This document shows, piece after piece, positions 7,215-15,628 of a stretch of 64,000 nt of DNA (its first letter is position 1; every line of letters begins with the position of its first letter). A model generated the notes under the pieces. It saw only the letters and a program-made list of their open reading frames with translations. It did not search any database and was not told the origin of the DNA. The translations under genes were made by a program, and so were the position numbers. Origin of the DNA: Alteribacter populi (GTDB taxonomy: Bacteria; Bacillota; Bacilli; Bacillales; Salisediminibacteriaceae); assembly GCF_002352765.1 (NCBI RefSeq), contig NZ_KZ293963.1, positions 186,001 to 250,000 of the forward strand, given 5' to 3'.

Positions 7215-8258
7215 ATGGATGTTGAACAACATGCAAAACGAGTGTTGAATGATGCTGCTCAAAACCGGGCTTCTGATATTCACATTTTACCCCAGCGCTC
7301 GAAAGGCGTTATTCGTTATCGCATTGACGGGGAGCTGGTAGATGCCAAAGTGACATCTACAGCGATGCTGCAAAAACTGATTGCGCATTTGAAGTTTTTA
7401 TCCGGAATGGATATTGGTGAACGTAGAAGACCCCAAAACAGTTCACTAGAAATTATGATCCAAAATCAACCCTACGCCCTTCGTCTTTCCACATTTCCGA
7501 TGACTTACTCCGAAACTCTTGTTATCCGCCTGCTTCATCAAGGAAAAATCCCTTCGATATTTGAACTTGCCTTATTTAAATCACAAGCTCGAAAAATGGT
7601 CCAACTCTCTTATGCTTCTTATGGGCTTATTCTAATTTGCGGCCCAACTGGCTCCGGTAAGACAACCACATTATATTCTCTTATGAACGAAAGCCTCCAA
7701 ACAGAAAAACGAAACATAATCTCTCTTGAAGATCCTGTTGAACAACAACACGATGAATTTCTGCAAATGGAAGTGAATGAAAAGGCAGGTGTGACCTATG
7801 CAAATGGCTTGAAGAATGTTCTTCGTCACGATCCTGATGTGATCATGATTGGGGAAATTCGTGATGAAGAAACGGCTCAAATGGCTGTTCGAGCTGCTAT
7901 GACAGGTCACCTTGTGTTATCCACGTTGCATTCATCAACACCGACAATGGCGATTAGAAGGCTGGCTGAGTTCGGGCTTTCATCGTCAGACATTCAGGAG
8001 ACGCTTTTAGCTGTGAGTTCACAATCATTATTAAAGCTGGCTTGTCCGTTGTGTGGAAAGGAGTGTAATTACCTTTGTTATCGTCAACGGAGAAGAGCCG
8101 CCATTTTTGATATCCTAACCGGGCCTGCGTTAACAACGTATATGACAGAGAAAAAATCACCAAATTCGATGCAATCTCAGCTAATGAAAAAAGCATTTGC
8201 CTTAGGTTATTTATCTGATTGTGAAAAGGAGAGGTGGGTGAGACGTACGTATGTTTAG
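7215..8258 (+). CDS. comGA: Competence ATPase ComGA
   Basis: A 347-residue traffic ATPase of the type II secretion/type IV pilus family. It powers assembly of the competence pseudopilus that brings DNA to the ComE machinery. Visible motifs are Walker A GPTGSGKTT (143-151), Walker B with Asp box DVIMIGEIRD (208-217), His box MTGHLVLSTLH (229-239), and four Cys (about 277, 280, 284, 288) resembling a zinc site. Length is normal. The ATG at 7215 is chosen because AAAGGTGG at 7198-7205 is 9 bases away; ATG 7209 would be too close. First gene of the comG operon; comGB overlaps by 8 bases. Confidence 0.95.
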   Translation: MDVEQHAKRVLNDAAQNRASDIHILPQRSKGVIRYRIDGELVDAKVTSTAMLQKLIAHLKFLSGMDIGERRRPQNSSLEIMIQNQPYALRLSTFPMTYSETLVIRLLHQGKIPSIFELALFKSQARKMVQLSYASYGLILICGPTGSGKTTTLYSLMNESLQTEKRNIISLEDPVEQQHDEFLQMEVNEKAGVTYANGLKNVLRHDPDVIMIGEIRDEETAQMAVRAAMTGHLVLSTLHSSTPTMAIRRLAEFGLSSSDIQETLLAVSSQSLLKLACPLCGKECNYLCYRQRRRAAIFDILTGPALTTYMTEKKSPNSMQSQLMKKAFALGYLSDCEKERWVRRTYV

Positions 8259-9288
8259 TATCAAAGGAAATAAGCCTTTTAAAAGTCATTATGACAAGGG
8301 GGATTGGTTACAGCAATTGGAGGCTCTCGTGAATGAAGGGTACCCATTAAAAGAATCGCTCCATATTTTAGCTCAGTACTATAAAGGGAAATCCCGAGAG
8401 ATGATTCTTGACCTTAATGAAGCCTTACTCCAGGGAGAAGGCTTCGCTGAGCAATTAGGACGGTATGGGTTCTCGAAGGAAGTTACCAATTATTTATCAA
8501 TTATGGAAAAACACGGTGACTTGCAAAAGGGCTTGCAGACGACGGCTGCATTGTGTTTTACGAAGCACGACCTTATAGAAAAAGGAAGAAAATTATTGCA
8601 ATACCCATTAATCATGCTGAGTTCTCTTATCCTCCTCGTTACAATTGTCTTACGCTCGATTGTTCCTCAATTTGAAGATTTTTTCTTCCAACTAGATCAA
8701 GAGCTTCCTGTGATGACAAAAGTATTGTTCGCCTCTCTTTCAATTATTGACTTGCCTTTCTTAGTTGTAATAGCAATTGTAGTGAGCATCGTGTTTTGGA
8801 AAATGAAATCTTTGCCTTCGTATAAGCGGATAAAAATCATGATGAAAGTTCCAATTCTCAATAGCTATGGACGAAGGATTCTTACCTATTTGTTTGTATC
8901 GCAGCTTGCACCAATGCTGGAGAATGGTATGTCTTTAAACAAGGCACTAAAGATGATGGCAGCTGATAGTCAGTTTCCCTTTTATCAATACGAAGCAGAA
9001 ACAATCAGGAGTGATATCCAACGAGGTCTTCCTTTTTCGGAAGTAGTAGGAGAACGGTCTTGGTATGAGCCACAGCTAGTAACGGTTATAGCATTGGCAG
9101 AAGCAAAAGGAAAAGTGGGGGAGGAACTAATGAGGTATGGTATGTTTTTATTTCATCGTCTTACGCATCAGCTTCAGCAACTCGTTCAACGACTTCAGCC
9201 AGTCTTGTATATCGTTGTTGGAGGATTTGTTTTACTTTTGTTTATGTCTCTTATGCTTCCTGTATTTCAAATGACTGACACTTGGTAA
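8251..9288 (+). CDS. comGB: Competence membrane protein ComGB
   Basis: A 345-residue polytopic inner-membrane platform protein of the type II secretion F (PilC) family. It has two T2SSF-like repeats, each with the YPL-type segment before a hydrophobic helix (about 125-150 and 320-340), plus a helix near 165-190. It anchors pseudopilus assembly together with ComGA. The start overlaps comGA by 8 bases. The gene is followed by an unusual 373-bp gap before comGC; in B. subtilis the two are adjacent. Confidence 0.92.
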   Translation: MFSIKGNKPFKSHYDKGDWLQQLEALVNEGYPLKESLHILAQYYKGKSREMILDLNEALLQGEGFAEQLGRYGFSKEVTNYLSIMEKHGDLQKGLQTTAALCFTKHDLIEKGRKLLQYPLIMLSSLILLVTIVLRSIVPQFEDFFFQLDQELPVMTKVLFASLSIIDLPFLVVIAIVVSIVFWKMKSLPSYKRIKIMMKVPILNSYGRRILTYLFVSQLAPMLENGMSLNKALKMMAADSQFPFYQYEAETIRSDIQRGLPFSEVVGERSWYEPQLVTVIALAEAKGKVGEELMRYGMFLFHRLTHQLQQLVQRLQPVLYIVVGGFVLLLFMSLMLPVFQMTDTW

Positions 9289-9661
9289 AGTTCAAAACCG
9301 CCCTGTAGTGAAAGAGACCAACAGTTTTTCCGTGACTTAGTTGTATACTTTATGACCTCTTTTTAAGGAGGTGCATCAAATTGATATTGAATCCACCGTA
9401 AAAAATTGATCTTTTCTTCAGTTAATTCCCTTTGAAGTTAAGAACGAAAATCTTCAACAAGCCTTTCATAGAATTCGTGTTCGTGTGAACCTCTCAAGAT
9501 CAGCCCCCCCCCCTTAAATTCCCATTATAAAACATTGTGATCTACTAATGAGAAAGCAAGAAACAAACATATTTCAAAAACACCAATATTTATAGGAGGT
9601 GATTACTAAACATCTTGCTTTTAGGTATTGGGTTAAATCGAGGTAAAAAAAGGAGGAAAAA
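9289..9661. other. Unusual gap inside the comG operon
   Basis: 373 bases between comGB and comGC. It holds two ribosome-binding-site-like sequences (near 9365 and 9596) with only very short ORFs after them, and a run of ten C at 9504-9513. I found no inverted-repeat ends and no match to the other repeat families. Its origin is unknown. Confidence 0.6.
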
Positions 9662-9970
9662 ATGAAAGGATTTTTGAAGGAAGAGAAGGGGTTTACCTTA
9701 ATTGAAATGGTTATTGTGTTAATGATTATCAGTGTTCTTCTCTTGATAGCTGTTCCTAGTTTGACTAAAAACACAGAGGTCGCAAACAAAAAAGGCTGCG
9801 AAGCAACGGTAGAAATGGTTCAAGCTCAGGTGGCGTCTTATGAAGTAAGCACCTCAGAAAAGCTCACTGATTTAGCAACGCTAGAATCTGAAGGGTATGT
9901 AGATCGGATTAAGTGTCCTGATAATCGGAGCTTAACATTAACCGACGGGGTAGTCGGAGTTGAAGATTGA
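9662..9970 (+). CDS. comGC: Major pseudopilin ComGC
   Basis: A 102-residue prepilin. The leader MKGFLKEEKG ends in G before F-TLIEM (cleavage by ComC after Gly10), followed by a hydrophobic helix to about residue 31. Two cysteines (GC near 43 and IKC near 89) can form the intramolecular disulfide known for ComGC. It is the major subunit of the competence pseudopilus. AAAGGAGG stands just upstream of the ATG. The stop overlaps comGD. Confidence 0.95.
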   Translation: MKGFLKEEKGFTLIEMVIVLMIISVLLLIAVPSLTKNTEVANKKGCEATVEMVQAQVASYEVSTSEKLTDLATLESEGYVDRIKCPDNRSLTLTDGVVGVED

Positions 9971-10415
9971 CCTGTTTCATGCATATACAGAAAAAGGCTA
10001 TACACTTATAGAAATACTCGTAGTAGTAAGTCTTTTGTCAATTCTATTACTTATCGCTGTTCCCCAACTAAAGCAGGAAAATGTTTTTGAGGAAGTAGAA
10101 GGTTTTTTTACCACTTTAGAAAAAGATCTATACAATGCGCAAATGAAAGCTATTACAGACGGAGCAGCAGTGTTTTTTATTTTTGATCCCATAGACCACT
10201 CCTATACGATCCGCCAAGGGTTGACGACGATAGAGAAACGTCAATTTCCAATAGGTCTAGAGCTTAGAGGGACATCGCTGGGGTATAGCAATCTTCGCTT
10301 CTTAGCTTCAGGAAATATTAGGCAGTCTGGCACTTTCACATTTCTTTATGAAGAGCATTTATTCAGGCTTGTGTTTGTGTTTATGAGGGGACGTTTTTAT
10401 ATTGAGGGATTGTAG
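9960..10415 (+). CDS. comGD: Minor pseudopilin ComGD
   Basis: 151 residues with prepilin motif KG-YTLIEI (cleavage near residue 13) and a hydrophobic segment LVVVSLLSILLLIAVP. The rest is soluble and mixed, as in ComGD. The TTG start overlaps the last codons of comGC by 11 bases. Minor pseudopilins are thought to prime fibre assembly. Confidence 0.88.
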   Translation: MKIDLFHAYTEKGYTLIEILVVVSLLSILLLIAVPQLKQENVFEEVEGFFTTLEKDLYNAQMKAITDGAAVFFIFDPIDHSYTIRQGLTTIEKRQFPIGLELRGTSLGYSNLRFLASGNIRQSGTFTFLYEEHLFRLVFVFMRGRFYIEGL

Positions 10416-10728
10416 AGGGTTTACTTTGATGGAAGTACTCATTAGTCTTGTCACATTGTCGGTCCTAGGAGCAACGATGTTACCTGCTTATTCCTACTTA
10501 AAACATGAACGAATGGCATTAGTTCAAGAACAGTATGTAAACGAAAAGCTGTATGACCTCATTCAGCAACATCGCTATGACAAAGATGCTTCTAAAATAT
10601 CTTCTTTAGAACGTGAAGGTAGGGAGTATATTGTTGATTGGATTCAAAATGAAGACAATATTTGGGAGGTGTGTATCACATGGACGGTATTAAAAAATGA
10701 ACAGCGAACACGATGTTTACACGAATAA
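10402..10728 (+). CDS. comGE: Minor pseudopilin ComGE
   Basis: 108 residues, start TTG at 10402 overlapping comGD by 14 bases. The prepilin motif is RG-FTLMEV at residues 5-12, followed by a hydrophobic stretch LISLVTLSVLGATMLP. Assigned by motif and position between comGD and comGF. Confidence 0.85.
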   Translation: MRDCRGFTLMEVLISLVTLSVLGATMLPAYSYLKHERMALVQEQYVNEKLYDLIQQHRYDKDASKISSLEREGREYIVDWIQNEDNIWEVCITWTVLKNEQRTRCLHE

Positions 10729-11182
10729 ACGTAAAGAACAAGGTTTTACCCTTCTTGAAGTTCTCACTACTCTCGTACTCCTGTTTTTGATTTCCTCGCT
10801 TCTCCTATCAATCTTCCCATTGCTGCATCAGAACGAAAATAACCGTTCATACCATGAAGAAACAGCTCTATTTTTCATCCAGTTACAATTAAAAATACGT
10901 AATAGTGATATGTTTTGGATTGATAGCGGAGGAAGACGACTTGTTCTTCTGGTAAAAGAAGGTAGTGACGAGCAAATGGAGTCATTTATCCTTCATAACC
11001 AGCGTGTTGTAAGACAAGTCGAAGGAGCCGGATATGATGTGTATTTAGAAGGAGTCAACGATATTTATTTTACTGAAGTTAACCGAGGGGTTGAAGTGGT
11101 TATAGAAAATACACAAAATAAACAGTATACTAAAAGGCTTAACCACATGAATTCTAAGGCTGGTGAAGAACATGAACAATGA
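10697..11182 (+). CDS. comGF: Minor pseudopilin ComGF
   Basis: 161 residues. Prepilin motif QG-FTLLEV near residue 16, then a hydrophobic helix LTTLVLLFLISSLLLSIFPLL. The C-terminal half is polar and matches ComGF in pattern (SGGRRLV, VNDIYF). Overlaps comGE by 32 bases and comGG by 20, so the whole distal operon is translationally coupled. Confidence 0.88.
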   Translation: MNSEHDVYTNKRKEQGFTLLEVLTTLVLLFLISSLLLSIFPLLHQNENNRSYHEETALFFIQLQLKIRNSDMFWIDSGGRRLVLLVKEGSDEQMESFILHNQRVVRQVEGAGYDVYLEGVNDIYFTEVNRGVEVVIENTQNKQYTKRLNHMNSKAGEEHEQ

Positions 11183-11564
11183 ACATGGATTTGTTTTGTT
11201 GATGACAGTCTTAATTATGTTTTTGTTGAGTGGCTTGATTCTTCATCAAAGTAAGTTGCTCGTTACCGAGCGGGAATTCACGAATAATTACCGAGAATGG
11301 GTGATAATGGACACACTTCTTCAAAGAGGGAGAGAGGAAGTTGCCACATTGATTCTTCAGGATCATGATGGTACGTTGTTGATAAGTGAAAATGTCACAG
11401 AAAATGGCACAATTCAATATGACATTGTCCCATTGGAGAACGACCAAGCACATGTTACTTTAAAAGTAAAAACTAGCGGAGGAAATGATCGCATGGGGAC
11501 ATTTACGATTGATTTAAAAACAGGCGTTGTGTCTGATTGGAGAGAGGGAAAGGTGGTTTCGTGA
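11163..11564 (+). CDS. comGG: Minor pseudopilin ComGG
   Basis: 133 residues, with a short N-terminus and hydrophobic segment GFVLLMTVLIMFLLSGLIL but no canonical glycine-leader plus Glu5 prepilin site, as is usual for ComGG. The GTG at 11163 is the longest start; ATG at 11172 is an alternative. Last com gene of the operon. Its stop codon overlaps the aroK start (GTGA). Confidence 0.82.
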   Translation: MKNMNNEHGFVLLMTVLIMFLLSGLILHQSKLLVTEREFTNNYREWVIMDTLLQRGREEVATLILQDHDGTLLISENVTENGTIQYDIVPLENDQAHVTLKVKTSGGNDRMGTFTIDLKTGVVSDWREGKVVS

Positions 11565-12073
11565 CAACAATTAACACAAATTATAATGTTTATTTAGTAG
11601 GGTTTATGGGAGCGGGTAAAACGACGATTGGCCAGTCTCTTGCTCATAAACTAGGTCTTGATTTTATTGACTTAGACTCACGTATCGAAGAAAATTTAAA
11701 CCTTACGATTCCTGGCATTTTTGAAACATACGGGGAAAAGGGATTTCGGGATTTAGAAACGGAAGCCTTGCGCTATTCCAGTGAGCGTAAGGCAGTTATT
11801 TCTACAGGCGGGGGTATTGTTGAGAAGGAAATAAATATGGGCATCATGAAAGGAAATGGCAGGATTATTTTTTTAGACGCTCCATTTAAAGTGTTGTACG
11901 AGCGAATTAAAATGGATCCGAACCGCCCCCTTGTCAAAGGAAAAAGGGAAGAACTTGAGGAAAGGTTTTTAAAAAGGCGTAAGCGATATGAACAAGCTAA
12001 TTACATCATAGATACGGATGAATGTTCACCAAAAGAAGTGGTAGATGAAATTGTATTTTTCCTCAATGAATAA
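11561..12073 (+). CDS. aroK: Shikimate kinase
   Basis: 170 residues. Phosphorylates shikimate with ATP in aromatic amino acid synthesis. Walker A GFMGAGKTT at 14-22, shikimate-binding DLDSRIEE near 37, GFRDLE near 65, GGG (STGGGIV) near 84, and lid region RPLVKG near 122. The GTG at 11561 is preferred because it overlaps the comGG stop and has AAAGGTGG upstream; a TTG at 11537 is the long alternative. Coupling to comGG places a housekeeping gene under the competence operon unless an internal promoter exists. Confidence 0.9.
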   Translation: MTTINTNYNVYLVGFMGAGKTTIGQSLAHKLGLDFIDLDSRIEENLNLTIPGIFETYGEKGFRDLETEALRYSSERKAVISTGGGIVEKEINMGIMKGNGRIIFLDAPFKVLYERIKMDPNRPLVKGKREELEERFLKRRKRYEQANYIIDTDECSPKEVVDEIVFFLNE

Positions 12074-12126
12074 CGAACGTGTATAACGGATAGACTGTTG
12101 AGGATCAAGTGAAGCAGGTGATTCCA

Positions 12127-12324
12127 ATGAAAACAAATGACTACGTAAAGTTTGTAACGCAACAATTTGTCGAATATGTTGATCAGCCTAAAGGTGAACG
12201 ACAAAAAATGCGCCAAAAAAAAAAGGAAGCAAGACCGCCCATGTTGCATCGTTGGTTCGGGCTCATTCCTTTTTCATGCTTCCTAATTTACAAAAATAAT
12301 AAACAAAAGTTCGTGAAACGGTAA
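12127..12324 (+). CDS. yqzE: YqzE family small protein
   Basis: 65 residues: KTNDYVKFVTQQFVEYVDQP at the start, a basic middle, then RWFGLIPFSCFLIY, a hydrophobic C-terminal segment. This matches B. subtilis YqzE, which also lies right after the comG operon. ATG 12127 is preferred over TTG/GTG-type upstream codons because of AGCAGGTGA before it. Function unknown. Confidence 0.85.
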   Translation: MKTNDYVKFVTQQFVEYVDQPKGERQKMRQKKKEARPPMLHRWFGLIPFSCFLIYKNNKQKFVKR

Positions 12325-12335
12325 CTTGTTCACAT

Positions 12336-12377
12336 GAAGGTATCTCATAAAGTTAAACATTGAGATACCTTCTTTTT
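12336..12377 (+). terminator. Terminator of the comG-aroK-yqzE operon
   Basis: A perfect 12-bp stem (GAAGGTATCTCA at 12336-12347 / 12361-12372) followed by five T. Confidence 0.9.
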
Positions 12378-12431
12378 GTCGTTTAGTAAGCAAATAAAAG
12401 GGAGGAAAAGACCTTTTATGGATAAAAGATC

Positions 12432-12506
12432 AACAGCTACCTTCATGCCACTCGTCTCAAGGGAAAAGAATCATCGAAAAACATGCGGCGGAAGCTAACG
12501 CTGTTT
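12432..12506. repeat. Dispersed repeat shared with 2883-2960
   Basis: The reverse complement contains AGCGTTAGC, CGCATGTTTT, TGAGACGAG and TAGCTGT in the same order and spacing as 2883-2960. It sits where B. subtilis has tapA-sipW-tasA. Confidence 0.55.
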
Positions 12507-13346
12507 TTACTTTGATAAAGTTAGTGGGTGGTGGTGCAGGTAAAATAGCCCCCCGTTTATTACTGATATTCGGATTTTAGGTTCATATTGTCTTTGAATC
12601 GCTGATTTTTCTATTGCATAGCTTTCAGGTTTTTCGTCATTTCCGCCATAAAATGTTTCCAACAAAGCGATGTCTTTCTCCATTTTTGTTTTTGCCTCTT
12701 CAGCCCAGCCATGTTCTTCTAGCATGACTTCACTTTTAATATGGTCTTGTATACGAGCGATTCCTCGTTCGGGCTTTATTAACGGAGAAACGGTAAAACA
12801 ATAGTCTGGAATTTTCAATTCCAAAGGAAATTTGGTTACACATTCAGTAAAGGATTGAATCATTTCCCCGTTAATTAAGCTAAGACCTATTGATAAAAAT
12901 CGATCTTTTTTCTTCTCTGCCTCGTACGATATTTTTAAATTCATATTTAGCCAAGGGCGAAGGGGAAGAGACTGAGTGTGGTTTGTCTTCTGATCGATCT
13001 TTTCATACATTTTTACGTGAGATCCAAGCTCTTTAGCAAAGTTGAAAACTTGATGAAGGCGGGGAGAGCCAAAATGGACACGTTCCCCTTTCAGGTCAGC
13101 GGGTGCTTTTGATTCATCGGTAATTAAGGTTAACTTCATTGGGTTAGGGACACCGCCGATTTTTTCTAAGTACTGCCAGTAAAAAGGGCGGTTCATTAAC
13201 CCTTTATCCATGTCAACAGAGAGCTGGATATGAAGGTGACCGGCGCTTTCTTCCAAGATAGGGCTGTCATTTTCGGTAAAAAACTTCTTAAGATAATGAT
13301 GAACGTCAGTCTGCAACACGGGCCTCATCCTCTCGCTTGGAATCAA
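12507..13346 (-). CDS. yqhG: YqhG family protein
   Basis: A 279-residue protein matching YqhG, found next to the YqhH helicase in Bacillus. The N-terminus has HHYLKKFFTEN and DSPILEESAGHLHIQLSVDMDK; the C-terminus carries ETFYGG and RQYEPKIRISVINGGLFYL. No catalytic motif is recognised and the role is unknown. It overlaps the end of yqhH, so it is translated coupled to the helicase. Start choice is uncertain: ATG 13346, ATG 13328 or GTG 13319, the last best spaced from GAGAGG. Confidence 0.85.
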   Translation of the reverse strand: MIPSERMRPVLQTDVHHYLKKFFTENDSPILEESAGHLHIQLSVDMDKGLMNRPFYWQYLEKIGGVPNPMKLTLITDESKAPADLKGERVHFGSPRLHQVFNFAKELGSHVKMYEKIDQKTNHTQSLPLRPWLNMNLKISYEAEKKKDRFLSIGLSLINGEMIQSFTECVTKFPLELKIPDYCFTVSPLIKPERGIARIQDHIKSEVMLEEHGWAEEAKTKMEKDIALLETFYGGNDEKPESYAIEKSAIQRQYEPKIRISVINGGLFYLHHHPLTLSK

Positions 13347-14973
13347 TGTAAGCAGTCAAGTTATCGAGCTTTACTTTGACTTCACCTTCTGTTTCTGAGT
13401 GACTCAAGATATTGGTGATGTGTGATTCTAACTCCTCTTCTTTCATCTTTTCCAAGATGTCGTCAAGCTTCCCGATCACTTCTTCAAACAAACCAATTTT
13501 TTGATAGAGTGTTCTCATAATATGGTCTTCAACTGTATTTTGGACAGCAAAGTTGTAAATGTGGACGTCTTGTTCCTGACCAAGACGGTGGATACGACCA
13601 ATTCGCTGTTCAATACGCATAGGATTCCAAGGAAGGTCATAATTGATCATGTGGTGGCAAAATTGCAAGTTGATCCCTTCACCGCCAGCCTCTGTGGCAA
13701 TTAAAACTTGTGCGTGATCTTTAAACAGTTGTTTCATCCAATCTTTTTTACTTCGTTTAAATCCTCCCCGAAAAGGGACAGCTTTAATTCCGTGTTGAGC
13801 AAAATACCATTGTAAATAGAGTTGAGTCGCCCTATATTCAGTGAAGATGATAACCTTATCATCAATGGATTGTACAAGTTTTAAAGCCTTCTCTGCCTTG
13901 GCGTGACGAGTTACTCCTTCAACCATTTTCATGACACTTTGGAGTTCTTCTTTTAAAGCAGGGGCTAACTCTTCTTGTTCGAGAAGTCCTTTTAGAGTCA
14001 TGAAAACTGCTTCCCGGCTAGAACAGCACTCCCGTTGCAGGGTGAGGACAGTAAATGGAAATAAACTCCATTCGTGTTGACTGCTCCATTGATTTTTTAA
14101 GCGTGTCACCGCTTCGTAAAGTTGTTTTTCTTCTTCGGAAAAATCAACCTCGACAGTGTTCACCAATCGTTTTGGCCAGTCCATCTCTGAATCTGTTCTT
14201 CGGTTTCTAATCATTACCTTTTGAACAAGGTGCCTAAGTTCCTCATGCTCATCCGCATTTTTGAATTCTTTTGAAAATCTGTCTTCGTTGCCAAGATGAC
14301 CTGGCTTTAAAATAGAAATTAAATGAAATACTTCGCTTAAGCGATTTTGTACGGGAGTTGCTGTTAAGAGCAGACAAAACTTCTTCTTTAAATTTCGGAC
14401 AAACTGATAGTTTTTTGTGTTTTTGTTCTTTAGTTTATGGGCTTCATCGATAATGATCATGTCATAGTCTTGTTCATAAATCGTTTTTCGGTGTGGTTCT
14501 CGTTTTGCTGTATCGATCGAGCTTACGATCACATCACACCGATCCCACACATAATGTTTACGTTGTTCAACAGCAGGAATAAAAAATTTTTCGTTTAATT
14601 CTTGGCACCATTGGGATACAAGAGATGCAGGTACGAGAATCAAAACTTTTTTTACTAAACCTCGAATCATATATTCTTTTAAAATAAGACCTGCTTCGAT
14701 TGTTTTTCCAAGTCCAACTTCATCGGCTAAAATAGCTTTCCCGTTCATGTCTTTCAGCACTCGTTCGGCAGCTTCCATTTGGTGAGGAAATATGGTTAAG
14801 TGCGGTAAATGCCGCGGGGACTGGAGGCCGTCAAAGTCATCGATAATTAGTTCTTTTTCAGCTTCTAATGTCATCGCAAACATATCCCATTTTGACCAGG
14901 GACCATTCTCCTTAACGCGTTCAACAAAAGAATTTGTCCACGTAGAATCAAAAACAATTTGAGGTGTATGCAT
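13306..14973 (-). CDS. yqhH: SNF2-type DEAD/DEAH-box helicase YqhH
   Basis: A 555-residue Swi2/Snf2-family ATPase. Walker A ILADEVGLGKT (81-91), DEAH box IIIDEAHKLKN (176-179), motif III LLTATPVQNR, and in the second RecA lobe IIFTEYRAT, GGEGINLQF and RIGRIHRLGQ. Such enzymes translocate on duplex DNA and remodel protein-DNA complexes; the target is unknown. The start at 14973 is set by AAAGGAG nine bases upstream; a further ATG at 14991 lies inside that site. Forms a two-gene operon with yqhG, divergent from gcv. Confidence 0.92.
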   Translation of the reverse strand: MHTPQIVFDSTWTNSFVERVKENGPWSKWDMFAMTLEAEKELIIDDFDGLQSPRHLPHLTIFPHQMEAAERVLKDMNGKAILADEVGLGKTIEAGLILKEYMIRGLVKKVLILVPASLVSQWCQELNEKFFIPAVEQRKHYVWDRCDVIVSSIDTAKREPHRKTIYEQDYDMIIIDEAHKLKNKNTKNYQFVRNLKKKFCLLLTATPVQNRLSEVFHLISILKPGHLGNEDRFSKEFKNADEHEELRHLVQKVMIRNRRTDSEMDWPKRLVNTVEVDFSEEEKQLYEAVTRLKNQWSSQHEWSLFPFTVLTLQRECCSSREAVFMTLKGLLEQEELAPALKEELQSVMKMVEGVTRHAKAEKALKLVQSIDDKVIIFTEYRATQLYLQWYFAQHGIKAVPFRGGFKRSKKDWMKQLFKDHAQVLIATEAGGEGINLQFCHHMINYDLPWNPMRIEQRIGRIHRLGQEQDVHIYNFAVQNTVEDHIMRTLYQKIGLFEEVIGKLDDILEKMKEEELESHITNILSHSETEGEVKVKLDNLTAYIDSKREDEARVAD

Positions 14974-15115
14974 TCGTTTAGCTCCTTTCACTGCTTGATA
15001 AATGAAAAAATGGTTCTTTTATTTGAAATTATCAAACGATGTTATTGCCATTTAAAATAAGAAAATGGTACGATAGAATTGCATGAGCACGTGATTTGTT
15101 TCTTTTATAGGTGCT

Positions 15116-15215
15116 TGTTCAAAACGGAGCATAAAAAGAGACGAATAGGCCGAGCGATACTTAGTAGAAGCTCCTTTAGTACGATGACAGCTATTTTTAG
15201 TGGATTTTTTGAACA
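15116..15215. repeat. Dispersed TGTTCAAAA-type repeat, long copy
   Basis: A 100-bp element with 9-bp inverted ends at 15116-15124 and 15207-15215. Internal GGAGCATAAAAAGAG and GACAGCTATTTTTAG match the inverted copy at 52731-52824. Confidence 0.65.
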
Positions 15216-15297
15216 TCCTCTTATACTATGTCCTAAATTTAGCTATAGTATGAACCGAAGCCCTTTATTGTTAACTACATAACGCGAATGAAAGCAA

Positions 15298-15486
15298 GGG
15301 GAGAGATCGTTTTAGAAAAACGACGCCGAAGGAGCAAGCAGCCTTACCTCTGTGAATCTCTCAGGCAAACAGACTCTTGCTAGACGCAACTCTGGAAAGT
15401 GCTTGCACATGCTTTGTGCGGGTCACCCATGGGGACACTTTCGTTACGAAAGGAAACTCTCAGGTACATCAGACAGGGACCTCAGG
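15298..15486 (+). promoter_or_regulatory. Tandem glycine riboswitch
   Basis: Two consecutive aptamer-like domains upstream of gcvT. The first has GCCGAAGGAGCAAG (15324-15337) and CTCTCAGGCAAACAGAC (15358-15374). The second has AAACTCTCAGGTA (15454-15466) followed by CAGACAGGGAC. These are the conserved glycine-aptamer sequences. Glycine binding would turn on gcvT-gcvPA-gcvPB. Confidence 0.92.
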
Positions 15487-15514
15487 ATAAAGGGGGTTTT
15501 CTGTCTTTTTTTGT
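15471..15514 (+). terminator. Riboswitch expression-platform terminator
   Basis: AGACAG (15471-15476) pairs with CTGTCT (15501-15506), followed by a T run. The left arm lies within the end of the second aptamer, so ligand binding and terminator formation are mutually exclusive. Confidence 0.75.
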
Positions 15515-15628
15515 AGAAAGAAAATGGGTCTAATAAGTCAAATACTCTTTTTATGAAAAAGAGGCAGGAAAGAAAGCGGTTTTTTTAACCACTGCAAGCG
15601 TTTACAAAAAAATCGGAGGTGCATAGCA

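Noticed and set aside
12419..12499. A 26-codon ORF starting MDKRSTATFMPL in the repeat before yqhG
   Set aside because: The related repeat at 2883-2960 does not preserve the frame, so it is more likely repeat sequence than a gene.
15079..15282. A 67-codon plus-strand ORF upstream of the glycine riboswitch
   Set aside because: It spans the dispersed repeat at 15116-15215 and lacks a ribosome binding site.
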